Below are positions 1 to 8,846 of a stretch of 52,030 bases of DNA, piece by piece. A model generated the notes under the pieces. The model did no database searches, had not been told where the DNA came from, and saw only the letters and a program-made list of their open reading frames with translations. Numbering within the stretch: position 1 is the first letter of the stretch; each line of letters begins with the position of its first letter. Origin of the DNA: Lachnospiraceae bacterium (GTDB taxonomy: Bacteria; Bacillota; Clostridia; Lachnospirales; Lachnospiraceae); contig QXXL01000097.1 in the NCBI GenBank assembly GCA_009911505.1, positions 1 to 52,030 of the forward strand, read 5' to 3'. Both the position numbers and the translations under genes were made by a program.

Positions 1-9
1 CATTCTGAA

Positions 10-252
10 ATGCAGCAAAAAGGATATAAAATTAAGAATATGACTATTAATATTCGAAAAGCGAATTTTTTAAGACCTTTGAGTATGCTGCTCTTTATAA
101 CTTTAACATTTTTGTTTTACTATAATGTGAATGGTTTTGATTTAGGGGGGATTTCTTTGGGATTTGTCGTAGCGGCGTTTCTTCTTCCTCTAACTATTTT
201 GAAATGTCCGAGAGGCGTTTACCATGTGGTTATAGGGCTTCGTGTTTCTTAA
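10..252 (+). CDS. small putative membrane protein, unknown function
   Basis: An 80-codon frame that may continue upstream of the window, because the three codons before the first ATG are open. Two hydrophobic stretches (about residues 24-42 and 47-63) suggest two membrane segments. An internal ATG at position 40 is an alternative start; neither ATG has a convincing ribosome binding site. I do not recognise the family. It lies just before a dead ABC-transporter ATPase fragment in the same direction, so it could be a leftover of the same transporter locus; that is inference only. Confidence 0.35.
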   Translation: MQQKGYKIKNMTINIRKANFLRPLSMLLFITLTFLFYYNVNGFDLGGISLGFVVAAFLLPLTILKCPRGVYHVVIGLRVS

Positions 253-291
253 AAGCCTTGTTTTATGCGGTGTTGCGGTGGTTGTCTATAA

Positions 292-462
292 ATACTTGCC
301 CCGAACGGGGCAGGAAAATCTACAATCCTAAAGATGATAACAGATATGCTCCATCCAACATCTGGCACGATTGAATTTTCAAGCCATGCATGGAACAGAC
401 AGGACTGAAAGCATATTGGGGCTTTGATAGATAATCCCCCTTTATATGAAAATCTGATGACA
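292..462 (+). pseudogene. fragment of a BcrA/lantibiotic-type ABC transporter ATPase
   Basis: The frame from 292 shows a Walker A loop (APNGAGKST, first Gly replaced by Ala) followed by LKMITDMLHPTSGTIEF, then an in-frame TGA at 406-408, then HIGALIDNPPLYENL. This order is characteristic of bacitracin/lantibiotic self-protection ATPases, where a Walker A is followed by a conserved PPLYENL segment. About 57 codons survive; the rest of the ATPase is missing at both ends. The right end runs directly into an antiparallel MATE fragment. Non-functional. Confidence 0.75.
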
Positions 463-554
463 GTCCGTTCTCTGTTTTTGTACAAAAGAAAGATAAAATA
501 CGTCATGGCAATCACATTGGAAAGCATGGTGGCAATAGCAGCTCCTTGGATAAC
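456..554 (-). pseudogene. fragment of a MATE-family transporter
   Basis: The minus strand encodes GAAIATMLSNVIAMTYFIF followed by LLYKNRERTVI, a segment typical of MATE exporters (a Gly/Ala-rich membrane helix followed by a short basic loop). It is only about 33 codons and is joined head to head with the ABC ATPase fragment. The frame stays open upstream to about 650, but the sequence there is not recognisable. An intact MATE gene lies 110 bp away on the same strand, so the scrap may derive from a neighbouring paralogue. Confidence 0.55.
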
Positions 555-666
555 ATCCTCCTCCTCTTCCATCCGAGCAGCAACACATTCAATGGAAAAT
601 CGGTAACTGGCATCCTTATCAATGTCAGTAACAGAAAAACCGCCCTTGAAATTTCTACCCCGTTCC

Positions 667-1995
667 TTACTGCAATGCAAGACTTCTGTTATTTTTTATC
701 ATACACGAAATAGTATAGATTGCAACTGCCAGCTCTGTAATCGGCATGACCCACCATAGAAGTTTCGCGCCAAACAGCGCTGGAAGCACGAACACTAATA
801 CACCACATAGAACCATGCCCCGTGCCATAGAAATGATCAATGCTGTTTTCGGCTGCATCACAGACTGGAAATAATAGGTTGCAAAAATGTTCAGCGGCAA
901 AAGCAGATACGCAAGGCCATAGATCTGCATAATACCGGGAGCAATCTGCAATACGCTGTCTGTTGGGGACATGAATATTTTCACAAAAGTATTCGGGAAC
1001 AAAAGTACTGCAGCTGTCCATAAAACACCGAAGACCGCAACTGTCCACAGGGAATATTTCCGCGTTTCTTTGATGCTCTCCCAATTATGCACACTGTAGT
1101 TTTCGGAGACAATTGGCTGTGCAGCCTGACCCACAGCATAAGTAAAGCATTGGACAAGACCGGAAATCTGGACAATGACCCCAAATACCGCCAGCGCATC
1201 TGAACCAAAATAATTCATAATCTGACGGTTAAATAACATCGCAATCATTCCCATCGCTATTTCTGAAACAAAGACAGAACAGCCGTTGAACACCAGCTCT
1301 TTTGCCTTATGAATATAACCATGAACCCGGGATAACTTGAGTGCATTTTTCCTGCTGAAAAAATGAGAGGCCATAACCGCAATCGTCAGCGTTACGCCAA
1401 TAGCAGTCGCAAGGCCTGCGCCAAAGATACCCATGTTAAGCCCAAACACAAAATACAGATCTCCGAAAATATTGAAGCATCCACCACACAAAGTCGCAAA
1501 GGCTGCAAACCCCGGCGCATTATCGTTTCTCAGATAAGCGGCTAGCATTTGCGTGAACGGATATGCCGGAATCACAAATTGAATCGGGCGAAGATATGTC
1601 TTTGCCAATGGCAGAAGAACATCATCCGCACCAAACAGACGGAGCAGCTGATCATCAAAAACTGTAAGTCCGATCCAGCAGATTACGGCTATGGCCGAAG
1701 TGAGTAGCAAGGACAAGGTAAAGTAAGCGTTTGCCTTGTCGTTCTTCCCCTGTGCCTTGTAATATGAATATTTGATAGAACCTCCGCTGCCGGTCAAAAT
1801 CCCCAAACTGTACAAAATTGTCCAAATCGGCGCTACAATAGACAATGCCGCCGTACCCTGCGGACCCTGATACTGACCAACTACGGCAACGTCCACCAGC
1901 CCGTATATGCAGGAGATCATGGAACCTCCAAAGGCTGCGCCAAGATACCTAAAGTAGTGTTTTTTAATACTTCCCTGCGTTAAATTCTTTTCCAT
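667..1995 (-). CDS. MATE-family multidrug efflux transporter
   Basis: A 442-residue integral membrane protein of normal MATE length with about twelve hydrophobic segments. The N-terminal part contains the MATE pattern of a small-residue helix with VDVAVVGQY, and the second half repeats the fold. MATE pumps export cationic drugs in exchange for sodium or protons at the cytoplasmic membrane (family knowledge). The start ATG at 1995 has AGGAG five bases upstream. It lies 8 bp downstream of the MarR-type regulator in the same direction, so the pair forms a regulator-pump operon. MepA-like subfamily is likely; substrate unknown. Confidence 0.88.
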   Translation of the reverse strand: MEKNLTQGSIKKHYFRYLGAAFGGSMISCIYGLVDVAVVGQYQGPQGTAALSIVAPIWTILYSLGILTGSGGSIKYSYYKAQGKNDKANAYFTLSLLLTSAIAVICWIGLTVFDDQLLRLFGADDVLLPLAKTYLRPIQFVIPAYPFTQMLAAYLRNDNAPGFAAFATLCGGCFNIFGDLYFVFGLNMGIFGAGLATAIGVTLTIAVMASHFFSRKNALKLSRVHGYIHKAKELVFNGCSVFVSEIAMGMIAMLFNRQIMNYFGSDALAVFGVIVQISGLVQCFTYAVGQAAQPIVSENYSVHNWESIKETRKYSLWTVAVFGVLWTAAVLLFPNTFVKIFMSPTDSVLQIAPGIMQIYGLAYLLLPLNIFATYYFQSVMQPKTALIISMARGMVLCGVLVFVLPALFGAKLLWWVMPITELAVAIYTISCMIKNNRSLALQ

Positions 1996-2003
1996 AATAA
2001 CTC

Positions 2004-2444
2004 CTATCTGAACTTACTCATTCGCCGGGACAGGCTGTCCGAGTATTTCGCAAGTAATTTCATTGCAAGTTCTCTTTCCGAGGCATCCATATCCTCAAAG
2101 GCTGCAATTTCTTCCGCAAGAACCAGATCAACCGTTTTTCTGGAAAACTCTTCGCCTTTTTCCGTCAGTGTGACATACTTATGACGTTTACCATTGTAAT
2201 CCCCAACCTCAATCAATCCATCCTTCACCATCTTTTTCAAGGCAGAATGGACCGTCTGCTTTGGCTGGTATATAAAACTGCAGATATCTTTTTGGGTAAC
2301 TTTTTCTTCCGACTGGCGTATGTAATACAATATCCAAAATGCACAATCAGATAAGCCAAAAGACTTGGCGACACCCCGGTAGATTTCCTCATATCCATTG
2401 ATGGTTGCATTGAAGGTAACAAGAACTTCTTTTGCAGTATACAC
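2004..2444 (-). CDS. MarR-family transcriptional regulator
   Basis: A 146-residue winged-helix protein. The recognition-helix region is around residues 50-75 (KDICSFIYQPKQTVHSALKK) and the wing follows (DGLIEVGDYNGKRHKYVTLT). MarR proteins are dimeric repressors released by small ligands. The start is GTG at 2444, with AAGGAGG about nine bases upstream. It is cotranscribed with the downstream MATE pump. A perfect inverted repeat lies directly upstream of its ribosome binding site and is a good autoregulatory operator candidate. Confidence 0.88.
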   Translation of the reverse strand: MYTAKEVLVTFNATINGYEEIYRGVAKSFGLSDCAFWILYYIRQSEEKVTQKDICSFIYQPKQTVHSALKKMVKDGLIEVGDYNGKRHKYVTLTEKGEEFSRKTVDLVLAEEIAAFEDMDASERELAMKLLAKYSDSLSRRMSKFR

Positions 2445-2462
2445 AGATTTTTTCCTCCTTTC

Positions 2463-2478
2463 AGTCTGAAAACAGACT
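2463..2478. promoter_or_regulatory. candidate MarR operator (perfect dyad)
   Basis: AGTCTG-AAAA-CAGACT is a perfect 6+6 inverted repeat beginning 19 bases upstream of the GTG start of the marR-like gene, just before its ribosome binding site. Position and symmetry fit an operator for self-repression. Binding is not shown. Confidence 0.5.
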
Positions 2479-2550
2479 TATTCTATCTTATTTTTCTCAA
2501 GTTTTCAAGAGAATTCACAAAAAAATAACATTTGCCGTAACAGTTCAGCC

Positions 2551-2613
2551 ATGCAGCAATTCGCAGATTGCGCGGGCGCTTGCACACAAAGCGTGATCTG
2601 CGAATTGCTGCAT
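2551..2613. repeat. 63-nt hairpin with 18-bp perfect stem
   Basis: The first 18 bases (2551-2568) are the exact reverse complement of 2596-2613. A nested CGCTT/AAGCG pair lies in the 27-nt loop, and the stem continues outward through a four-base bulge into GTTC pairs. No T-run follows on either strand, so it is not an ordinary terminator. It lies between the marR promoter and the dead XRE gene, at the left edge of the conjugative-element remnant; it may be a repeat element or an element-end structure. Confidence 0.6.
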
Positions 2614-2719
2614 GAACGGAGCGCCCTCACCTCTTGCCAGAATACATCGAGCAAACAGAAGAAGCAACTGGGCCAGTATCAAGAAACTGTACGCAGCCAG
2701 CTGGAGTCGGAGGGAAAGT

Positions 2720-2887
2720 CTATAAACTTGGGTGCTGCCTCTTGTTCTCAATGTTCGCAAGGTAGCGGGGCGAGATAAACATTTCGTCTCTCACTTTCTT
2801 ACGGCTCTCCTTGCGCCCTGTCCGCACTGCCTTAATCGCTGCCCCAAAAGCCTTGAAGTCGTATTTTGGTACTGGTCTTTTTGCCAT
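2720..2887 (-). pseudogene. truncated XRE-family regulator of a conjugative element
   Basis: The frame starts MAKRPVPKYDFKAFGAAIKA, continues to MFISPRYLANIEN and ends QHPSL then a TAG, 55 residues. This matches the N-terminal half of the small helix-turn-helix regulators common in Firmicutes integrative conjugative elements, which normally continue for another 50 or so residues after the QHPSLQ motif. The following bases no longer hold the family's reading frame. Part of the helix-turn-helix is also altered (ESRKKV instead of the usual hydrophobic pattern). It marks the left side of a decayed element. Confidence 0.7.
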
Positions 2888-3026
2888 ATTTATTCTTCAA
2901 GTGTTGATTACTTTGCTAAAACACATTATATTAACAACAGATTACAAAAATATATATCACAAGTTAACTACTAGTACATGGGACGAGTAAAACAATTAGA
3001 GTACAATATATATGGAGGGATTACTT

Positions 3027-4031
3027 ATGCAAAAATTAGCAATAGGAAAAATATTGCAAGGGTTGAGAAAAGCAAAAGGTATTACACAAGAACAATTAAG
3101 TGAAATATTAGGAGTGTCATGTGCAGCAATTTCAAAGTGGGAAAATGAGCAAATGTATCCCGATATAAGTTTTTTTCCTATTCTTGCACGATACTTCAAT
3201 GTTTCAATAGATTGCTTATTTGGATTTTCAAATGAATTAACAGAAAAAGAATACAACGATTTCAAAAAGGAATGTACGGAATTATTCGCACAAAAACAGT
3301 ATTTTAATGGAATGGAAAAAATAAAAGCATTATGTTATCTGTTTCCGACAAGCGATAGGCTGAAACTGGATTTAATAATTGCTGTTATTCCATATATTGC
3401 ATTGGCTCCAGAAGTGGAGATAAGAGAAAAAGTAGTATATCAAATGATAGCTCTTTGTCAAAATTGCGCGTCTGAAAATGTTCAGGCACAAAAACATTTT
3501 GTTTTAGGGCATTTGTTTATGCTGATAGGACAGTATAAACATTTTCCATTTTCTTTTTCTGATAGTGAAGTGAAAAATTTTGCGGCTGTCGATATGGCAA
3601 ACAGCTTATTATTACGAACTGATGAACATGCCATAAATAAGATTGAAACCGCAATAATTTCTTTAGGGGTACAGTTATTACATGAGCTACGAAATAAAAT
3701 TTCATATTTGCAAAAAGAAAATGATTTGCAAGGAGCTTTAGCTGTTACTAAAAATCAGATTACTCTTGCCGGACTATTGGAATTAGACCATAGTGTTTAT
3801 TTTATGCTCTATATGAATGTTTCACATTTATATTGTCTGCTAAAGGAAAAAGAAAATGCAGAACAGGCAGTTGAAAAATTTGTTAAACTGCTTAGGAAAA
3901 AGTCGATTGATGATAGTGTTCTTCTTCAAGTATATAAAACCGGATTTTCAGCTAAGCCATTTGATTTGATAAGAGATACGTTAATTTTTGCACAGTTAAT
4001 AACACTACTGAACAAGGAGGTTACCACATGA
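3027..4031 (+). CDS. XRE-family regulator with long C-terminal helical domain
   Basis: A 334-residue protein: Cro/CI-type helix-turn-helix at about residues 8-60 (LRKAKGITQEQLSEILGVS, then AISKWENEQMYPDI) followed by about 260 residues of predominantly helical sequence, as in regulators whose TPR-like domain senses a peptide or metabolite. ATG 3027 is chosen over the ATG at 3012 because GGAGG lies 8 bases before 3027 and is inside the longer version. Its stop overlaps the ABC gene start (ATGA), so the two are one operon and the regulator probably controls the exporter. The pair is AT-rich compared with its surroundings, suggesting separate acquisition. Confidence 0.85.
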   Translation: MQKLAIGKILQGLRKAKGITQEQLSEILGVSCAAISKWENEQMYPDISFFPILARYFNVSIDCLFGFSNELTEKEYNDFKKECTELFAQKQYFNGMEKIKALCYLFPTSDRLKLDLIIAVIPYIALAPEVEIREKVVYQMIALCQNCASENVQAQKHFVLGHLFMLIGQYKHFPFSFSDSEVKNFAAVDMANSLLLRTDEHAINKIETAIISLGVQLLHELRNKISYLQKENDLQGALAVTKNQITLAGLLELDHSVYFMLYMNVSHLYCLLKEKENAEQAVEKFVKLLRKKSIDDSVLLQVYKTGFSAKPFDLIRDTLIFAQLITLLNKEVTT

Positions 4032-5632
4032 AAAAATATTCTTTTCTATTTTCTTATTTCAAAAAAGCAAAAATACTTTCACTATTTTTTTTGATGATTA
4101 TTTCATCAGTATTGTCACTTTTACCACCATATCTTGTTAGTTATATTTTAGATGAGGGTGTCGCTAAAACTTCAATAGAAACAATCACATATTGCAGTAT
4201 ATTCTTAGGATTTGTATATATTTGCAGTTTTGCGGTCAATTATTTTATAAGTCAAAATTTAACAAAGACAAGCAGCTATTTTATTGCCGATTTGAAAAAC
4301 GACTTATTTACTAAAATATTGAAGCTACCTATGGAATTTTTTGATAAGCAACAAACGGGATATATTTTTGAACGAATAAAAGAAACTGAGTCATTCAATG
4401 TATTTTTCTCCCCTGTATTTTTGAAATTTGTAACAAGTATAGTTTCGTTTGTTGGCGCATTGGTTCTTGTATGTTCAATTCGGTGGGAATTATCTTTGAT
4501 TTTATTGCTGTTTTTACCTGTTATATATTATTTTACTAATTATTCAAGCATTAAGATAAAAAAAGCGTCAAAGGCTTTGCTTGAAACAACAGCCCAAACA
4601 TCGGGAAAAGTACAAGAAAATATAGGCGGTATTTTTGCAGTTAAAGAATTAAAAATGGAAAATCAACGCTCATCTGAAATATCCCGTCAACTTAAACAAG
4701 TTGCAGATAAATCCGTTAAACGCGGTAAGATGATGAATATTGCTTCCGAGGGTATAGTAGGAATTACAAATATTGCTTCCGTTCTGCTTATTGTTTTTTC
4801 CGGTATTTTTATCATTAAAGGAAAAATGTCTTTAGGAAACTATTGGGCAGTATCTCAATATGCTTTATTGATTTTTGCACCTATGCAACTTTTAGCAAGT
4901 ATTAGTATTATGGTACAACCCGGTATTGCAGCTTTAACAAGAATTAACGAATTGCTAAAATTAAAAACCGAAGATGAAATATGTGGAAATAGGCAGGTTG
5001 GAAAGATAGAAAATATTATATTTTCAGATGTTTCGTTTGGTTATAGTGAAAAAACAGTTATTGATAATTTTAATATGGCAATTAGCAGAAATGAAAAAGT
5101 TGCACTATTAGGGAAAAATGGAAGTGGGAAAACAACGATTGCAAAATTGCTTTTAGGATTTTATAAAGATTATTCCGGTTCTATTCGCATTAACGATATT
5201 GAAGTCAAAAATGTCTCTTTATTAGATTTGAGAAATCGAGTTGGGATTGTAGCACAAAATATTGTTCTTTTTTCGGGTACTTTATTAGACAACATTAGAT
5301 TTATTGCACCACAGTTAGATGAATATGAAATTATATCAGCATTAAGTAAAGCAGGATTGGATATTTCTGAATTTGCAGGCGGACTTCAAGCAGTGATAAG
5401 TGAAAATGGTAAAAACCTGTCGGGAGGACAAAAACAGAAAATTGCACTTGCAAGAATGATTATAAAAAACCCGGACGTAATGATTTTTGATGAAGCTACA
5501 TCAAACTTGGATATAGAAACAAGTAATTTGGTAAAGCAATCAATACATACTATTTTTGCAGAAAAAACCTGTATTATTATTACGCATGATACTGATATGG
5601 CTTCTCTTGCTGATACTATAATTAAAATCTAA
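4028..5632 (+). CDS. ABC exporter, fused permease and ATPase
   Basis: A 534-residue half-transporter: six predicted membrane helices (residues 1-310), then a nucleotide-binding domain with Walker A LLGKNGSGKTT, Q-loop AQN, signature LSGGQKQKIALAR, Walker B VMIFDEATS and the switch His in ITHD. Members export lipids, peptides or drugs as dimers in the inner membrane. It has no N-terminal peptidase domain, so it is not a bacteriocin-processing exporter. Translationally coupled to the XRE regulator. Low GC and location inside a conjugative-element scar mark it as cargo. Substrate cannot be told from sequence. Confidence 0.88.
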   Translation: MKKYSFLFSYFKKAKILSLFFLMIISSVLSLLPPYLVSYILDEGVAKTSIETITYCSIFLGFVYICSFAVNYFISQNLTKTSSYFIADLKNDLFTKILKLPMEFFDKQQTGYIFERIKETESFNVFFSPVFLKFVTSIVSFVGALVLVCSIRWELSLILLLFLPVIYYFTNYSSIKIKKASKALLETTAQTSGKVQENIGGIFAVKELKMENQRSSEISRQLKQVADKSVKRGKMMNIASEGIVGITNIASVLLIVFSGIFIIKGKMSLGNYWAVSQYALLIFAPMQLLASISIMVQPGIAALTRINELLKLKTEDEICGNRQVGKIENIIFSDVSFGYSEKTVIDNFNMAISRNEKVALLGKNGSGKTTIAKLLLGFYKDYSGSIRINDIEVKNVSLLDLRNRVGIVAQNIVLFSGTLLDNIRFIAPQLDEYEIISALSKAGLDISEFAGGLQAVISENGKNLSGGQKQKIALARMIIKNPDVMIFDEATSNLDIETSNLVKQSIHTIFAEKTCIIITHDTDMASLADTIIKI

Positions 5633-5771
5633 ATATACTTCTCATGCTGCCGCTTCTTTTTGTATTTACTTAGAAATGACACCCCGGACACAGAACAGCG
5701 GCATTTAGGAGGATTGCCGCCATGTCTGTGTTAGTTGTTCATAGTACCCATGAGTTACACCAGTTAAAAAA

Positions 5772-5802
5772 GCCCGTCGGTTGAATAAGTCAATCGACGG
5801 GC
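5772..5802 (-). terminator. rho-independent terminator
   Basis: Thirteen-bp stem (GCCCGTCGGTTGA against TCAATCGACGGGC, one G-T wobble), 5-nt loop, followed on the minus strand by TTTTTT. It lies at the 3' end of the VirD4 fragment. Confidence 0.75.
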
Positions 5803-6029
5803 GCATCAGACGCGGGCGGTGCTTCGAGTTCACAGCTTTCAAAAACGTCGTCCGGTCGGACGGTCAATCTCCGGCTCAGATATTTTGCAATATCAAAAGC
5901 GTTCTTCTTGCTAGAATCCAGCAGGTATTTATATTGCGGATGTTTAGTAATGTCAAATTTGTCGCTGAAAAATGGCCTTACGCCCTGCACCTGCAAAATG
6001 CACTTGCCGCCGTCCATCACCAAATTCAA
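5790..6029 (-). pseudogene. C-terminal tail of VirD4/TraG-type conjugation coupling ATPase
   Basis: The frame MDGGKCILQVQGVRPFFSDK then FDITKHPQYKYL and AFDIAKYLSRRLTVRPDDVF is the C-terminal end of the type IV secretion coupling protein found in Firmicutes conjugative elements, where an intact protein is around 600 residues. Only about 75 residues remain; the Walker motifs are gone. A terminator follows it. The upstream break lies at about 6030-6080. Together with the dead XRE gene it shows that 2.5-6.1 kb derives from an integrative conjugative element. Confidence 0.72.
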
Positions 6030-6081
6030 AACCTCCTTGACAATTTTGGTATATTGACATTAGCATTAAGGAAATCTAAAA

Positions 6082-6210
6082 TCAAGTACGCACTTTTTTG
6101 AAATAAGGTTTCCTTTTTGAAACCTTGCGTGGAAAGGGGCAATACATAATGGCAAAGGCACAGGCAGCGGATCCCGCAGGTCCCGACCCGATCACAATCA
6201 CATCATACAT
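6082..6210 (-). pseudogene. N-terminal stub of an FAD-dependent oxidoreductase
   Basis: A 42-codon frame begins MYDVIVIGSGPAGSAAC, the GxGxxG dinucleotide-binding start of thioredoxin-reductase-like flavoproteins, and then changes to unrelated basic sequence ending in TGA. A flavoprotein of this class is normally 300 residues or more. The break coincides with the right edge of the conjugative-element remnant, so insertion or deletion there removed the rest. It lies 45 bp after the FtsX permease in the same direction and was probably the last gene of that operon. Confidence 0.6.
6105..6126. repeat. short perfect inverted repeat at element junction
   Basis: AAGGTTTC-CTTTTT-GAAACCTT, an 8-bp perfect stem with 6-nt loop, inside the hybrid end of the flavoprotein fragment, close to the junction between conjugative-element DNA and chromosomal operon. 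Possible terminator or junction scar. Confidence 0.4.
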
Positions 6211-6254
6211 CCGTATATCACTCTTTCCGCTGTTTCCTATTACCGCAATGGTTT

Positions 6255-8846
6255 CTATACCGTATCGTCCTTGATTGCCTCTACAATGACATCATCCCTG
6301 ATTTTCTTAGACGCCAGTATATAAATCCCGTTAATCACAAGCAACACCAGAACAATATACACCATCAGTGCCCATACCGGGAATGTGTATAGGAATTCCA
6401 TGACGGACACTCCCATCATATAGCGCTGTGCCGCACATATAATAATGAGTAACGGAAGCCCAATCATTATCGGCCTGACTGACAGCAGAAACCCTTCCAT
6501 CCCAAGCAGCCGCCGGATTCCTTTTTCATCCACGCCTACCGAGCGGAGCATGGCAAATTCCTTCCGTCTCTGGCCTAAGCTGTTCAGGATTGCCGAAAGC
6601 ACAGAGGAAATGCCCACAACCCCAAACAGCGCCGCAAGGCTGCACACGACAAACATTGTTGCCCCTGTCATCCTCCCGCGGTTCCTCATACGCTCCGTCT
6701 TACTGGAAGTCATAAAATCACTGCTGCCCAGATAAGCGCCGCATATCCTTTCCGCCTCGCCCTGGATTTCTTCATCCATTCCGTCCGGCACAGCATAATT
6801 TATATAGTTCCTGTAATTGTAAACCTCCACCTCATCACAGAAATTTCCGATGATGGAGTAATACTCTTCCATCGGCACGATAACAGGCAGTGTATAAAAC
6901 GAAAGGTCAAGCCCAATCTCCGGCATTGACGGGATTACTGCCGCAATATCCACCGTAAATTCATAGTCGCCCTGAACATCATCCGAATATTTCTCTGTCA
7001 GCTCCACCCTCTGCCCCTGCTGAAAATTCAGATAAGGGATTGTTTCCTGCATTGCCTCATAATCCCTTGCACCGGGATTCTTTACCACGCTGTTTACAAT
7101 AATGGCGGAAGATTCCGGCAAATCCCCCACGCCTGCTTCCCTCAGAACACTTTCATAGGCATCCTTCTCCATCCCCACCAGCACACAGGGCACACGGTAA
7201 CGCGCTTCCCGCTGCACGATATAGCTGTCTGCAGCATCAAAACCTCCTGCCTGCAGGAATTCTGCCGACTGGCCACTCCCGGAAAGCCACACAGCGCAGT
7301 TCGCCCTTGCATAAATAGATGTTTCCTGCACCCCCGGCACAGCTTTCAGCCTGGCAAGAAGCGCACCGTCTATCCGCTCCCCCGTCCCCAGCGTAATATT
7401 CACGTCAAAATAATTCATGTTTTCCGCCTGCGCATTGCTGATATCGGAAGCTGTAAAAACTGCGAGGAACCCAAAGGCAAGAAGCATACACAGGGAAAGC
7501 GTCACCATGCAGGTGTCGTAAAGTTTTCTGCCCGCATTTACCGAGTTTGCTGCAATCTCCCCAAGGAATCCGAAATGTTTTGCCAATATAGGATGACTCT
7601 TTGCTTTCTTCGATGTGCGTCCGCATATTGCAATGCTGTATTGTTCCCCGCGCACTGCCTCTATGGGCAGAACCTTTGACATCTGTTTCGCCGGCCCGTG
7701 TGCGGCAAACAGGACTGTAATAAAGGAAAGCACTGCCGCCATGAACGCCGCTGCTGGGGAAAAGGAAACCTCCATCTGGATCCCAAACACCTCACTGATC
7801 ATACCGGAATAAGCTGACAGTACACCGAAGGAAAACAGGTATCCCAGAGGCATTGAAAACAGGATAGGGATAACCGAAAGGATACACGCCTCATAAATGA
7901 CTGTCCTCCCTATCTGCTTCGGTCCCGCACCCACTGATTTCAGGATGCCGAGCTGATGGATCTTCTGTTTCGCCGAAATTCCGAAAGCGCCCCTTATGAT
8001 ATAGGTAAATACCACCATTGATGCGCCTACCGCAAGCATAAGCCCCAAGAACAGCTTCGGCACATCACTCCTGAAAAAACTTCCCGGCGCATATACCCCG
8101 TGCCATGCAAGTAGCGCGGCATGGTAGCGGCATGGGTCGTGCCCGTATTCATCCTTCGTAAGCCCTATTGCCTGTGCAATCTGCGGGACTGCTTTATATA
8201 CTTTCCCCCTCTGTTCCATCTGGAGATAGACCACCACCTCGCTGTCGGGCGAAAGTTCATCCGGCTCCATAAAGCCATAGGCAAGATATCCTTCATAGCC
8301 GGAGGAAACAGACACATCCAGTTCCCCAACAATGATCAGGCTGGCCGCGTCCTTTTGCCGGCTTTCTTTCCCGCTGCCCATTTTCACGGTAAGTGTGTCA
8401 CCAATGCCATATGCCGTGTTCTGCAAAAAGAAATCCTTGCTGACCACGACCTCACCGGAAGCCTGCGGGATACGCCCCCGCAGGAGCATATTCTTTTCAT
8501 ACATGGCTCCCCAATAGCCGCTGTCGCAGTTCTGTATCAGGAGATACGGAAGCTCCGTTCCTTCCGGCAGGAAAGCAGGCTGGTTGTCCCCTTTCACAAA
8601 CATGGCTTTTACTCCCGCATTATCTCTCACCATGCCAAGCCTGTCTGCCGGGACATCCATAAGCTCTGCATCCCAATCCCCGGAGGTATAAATTTCCTGC
8701 TGTACCATCTGGTTCCAGAAGCTCTGCGCAAATACCAACAGTGTACATAAAAAAGTGGAAGCGATCAGAACCGCTACAATAATAGAAACAGAGGTGCGGC
8801 GGTTTTTACGCACCTGATACAAACTGTATTCCCGTATGATGTTCAT
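6255..8846 (-). CDS. ABC transporter permease with two FtsX domains
   Basis: An 863-residue permease: N-terminal membrane helix (about 18-42), large extracytoplasmic domain, three helices around 255-380 with the FtsX pattern (KIHQLGILKSVGAGPKQIG), a second extracytoplasmic domain, and a second three-helix FtsX block at the C-terminus (RRKEFAMLRSVGVDEKGIRR). This duplicated arrangement is typical of MacB/LolCE-related systems that act on lipids, antibiotics or surface peptides rather than importing nutrients. Its ATG overlaps the end of the ATPase gene (ATGA). A two-component system sits directly upstream. Confidence 0.88.
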   Translation of the reverse strand: MNIIREYSLYQVRKNRRTSVSIIVAVLIASTFLCTLLVFAQSFWNQMVQQEIYTSGDWDAELMDVPADRLGMVRDNAGVKAMFVKGDNQPAFLPEGTELPYLLIQNCDSGYWGAMYEKNMLLRGRIPQASGEVVVSKDFFLQNTAYGIGDTLTVKMGSGKESRQKDAASLIIVGELDVSVSSGYEGYLAYGFMEPDELSPDSEVVVYLQMEQRGKVYKAVPQIAQAIGLTKDEYGHDPCRYHAALLAWHGVYAPGSFFRSDVPKLFLGLMLAVGASMVVFTYIIRGAFGISAKQKIHQLGILKSVGAGPKQIGRTVIYEACILSVIPILFSMPLGYLFSFGVLSAYSGMISEVFGIQMEVSFSPAAAFMAAVLSFITVLFAAHGPAKQMSKVLPIEAVRGEQYSIAICGRTSKKAKSHPILAKHFGFLGEIAANSVNAGRKLYDTCMVTLSLCMLLAFGFLAVFTASDISNAQAENMNYFDVNITLGTGERIDGALLARLKAVPGVQETSIYARANCAVWLSGSGQSAEFLQAGGFDAADSYIVQREARYRVPCVLVGMEKDAYESVLREAGVGDLPESSAIIVNSVVKNPGARDYEAMQETIPYLNFQQGQRVELTEKYSDDVQGDYEFTVDIAAVIPSMPEIGLDLSFYTLPVIVPMEEYYSIIGNFCDEVEVYNYRNYINYAVPDGMDEEIQGEAERICGAYLGSSDFMTSSKTERMRNRGRMTGATMFVVCSLAALFGVVGISSVLSAILNSLGQRRKEFAMLRSVGVDEKGIRRLLGMEGFLLSVRPIMIGLPLLIIICAAQRYMMGVSVMEFLYTFPVWALMVYIVLVLLVINGIYILASKKIRDDVIVEAIKDDTV

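Noticed and set aside
5722..5784. 20-codon plus-strand ORF with AGGAGG seven bases before its ATG
   Set aside because: It runs into the terminator stem of the minus-strand VirD4 remnant and has no known relative; the ribosome-site match may be part of the GCGGCA/TGCCGC inverted repeat there.
8121..8750. 209-codon plus-strand ORF
   Set aside because: Antisense to the conserved FtsX permease; no start signal, and composition is that of a shadow frame.
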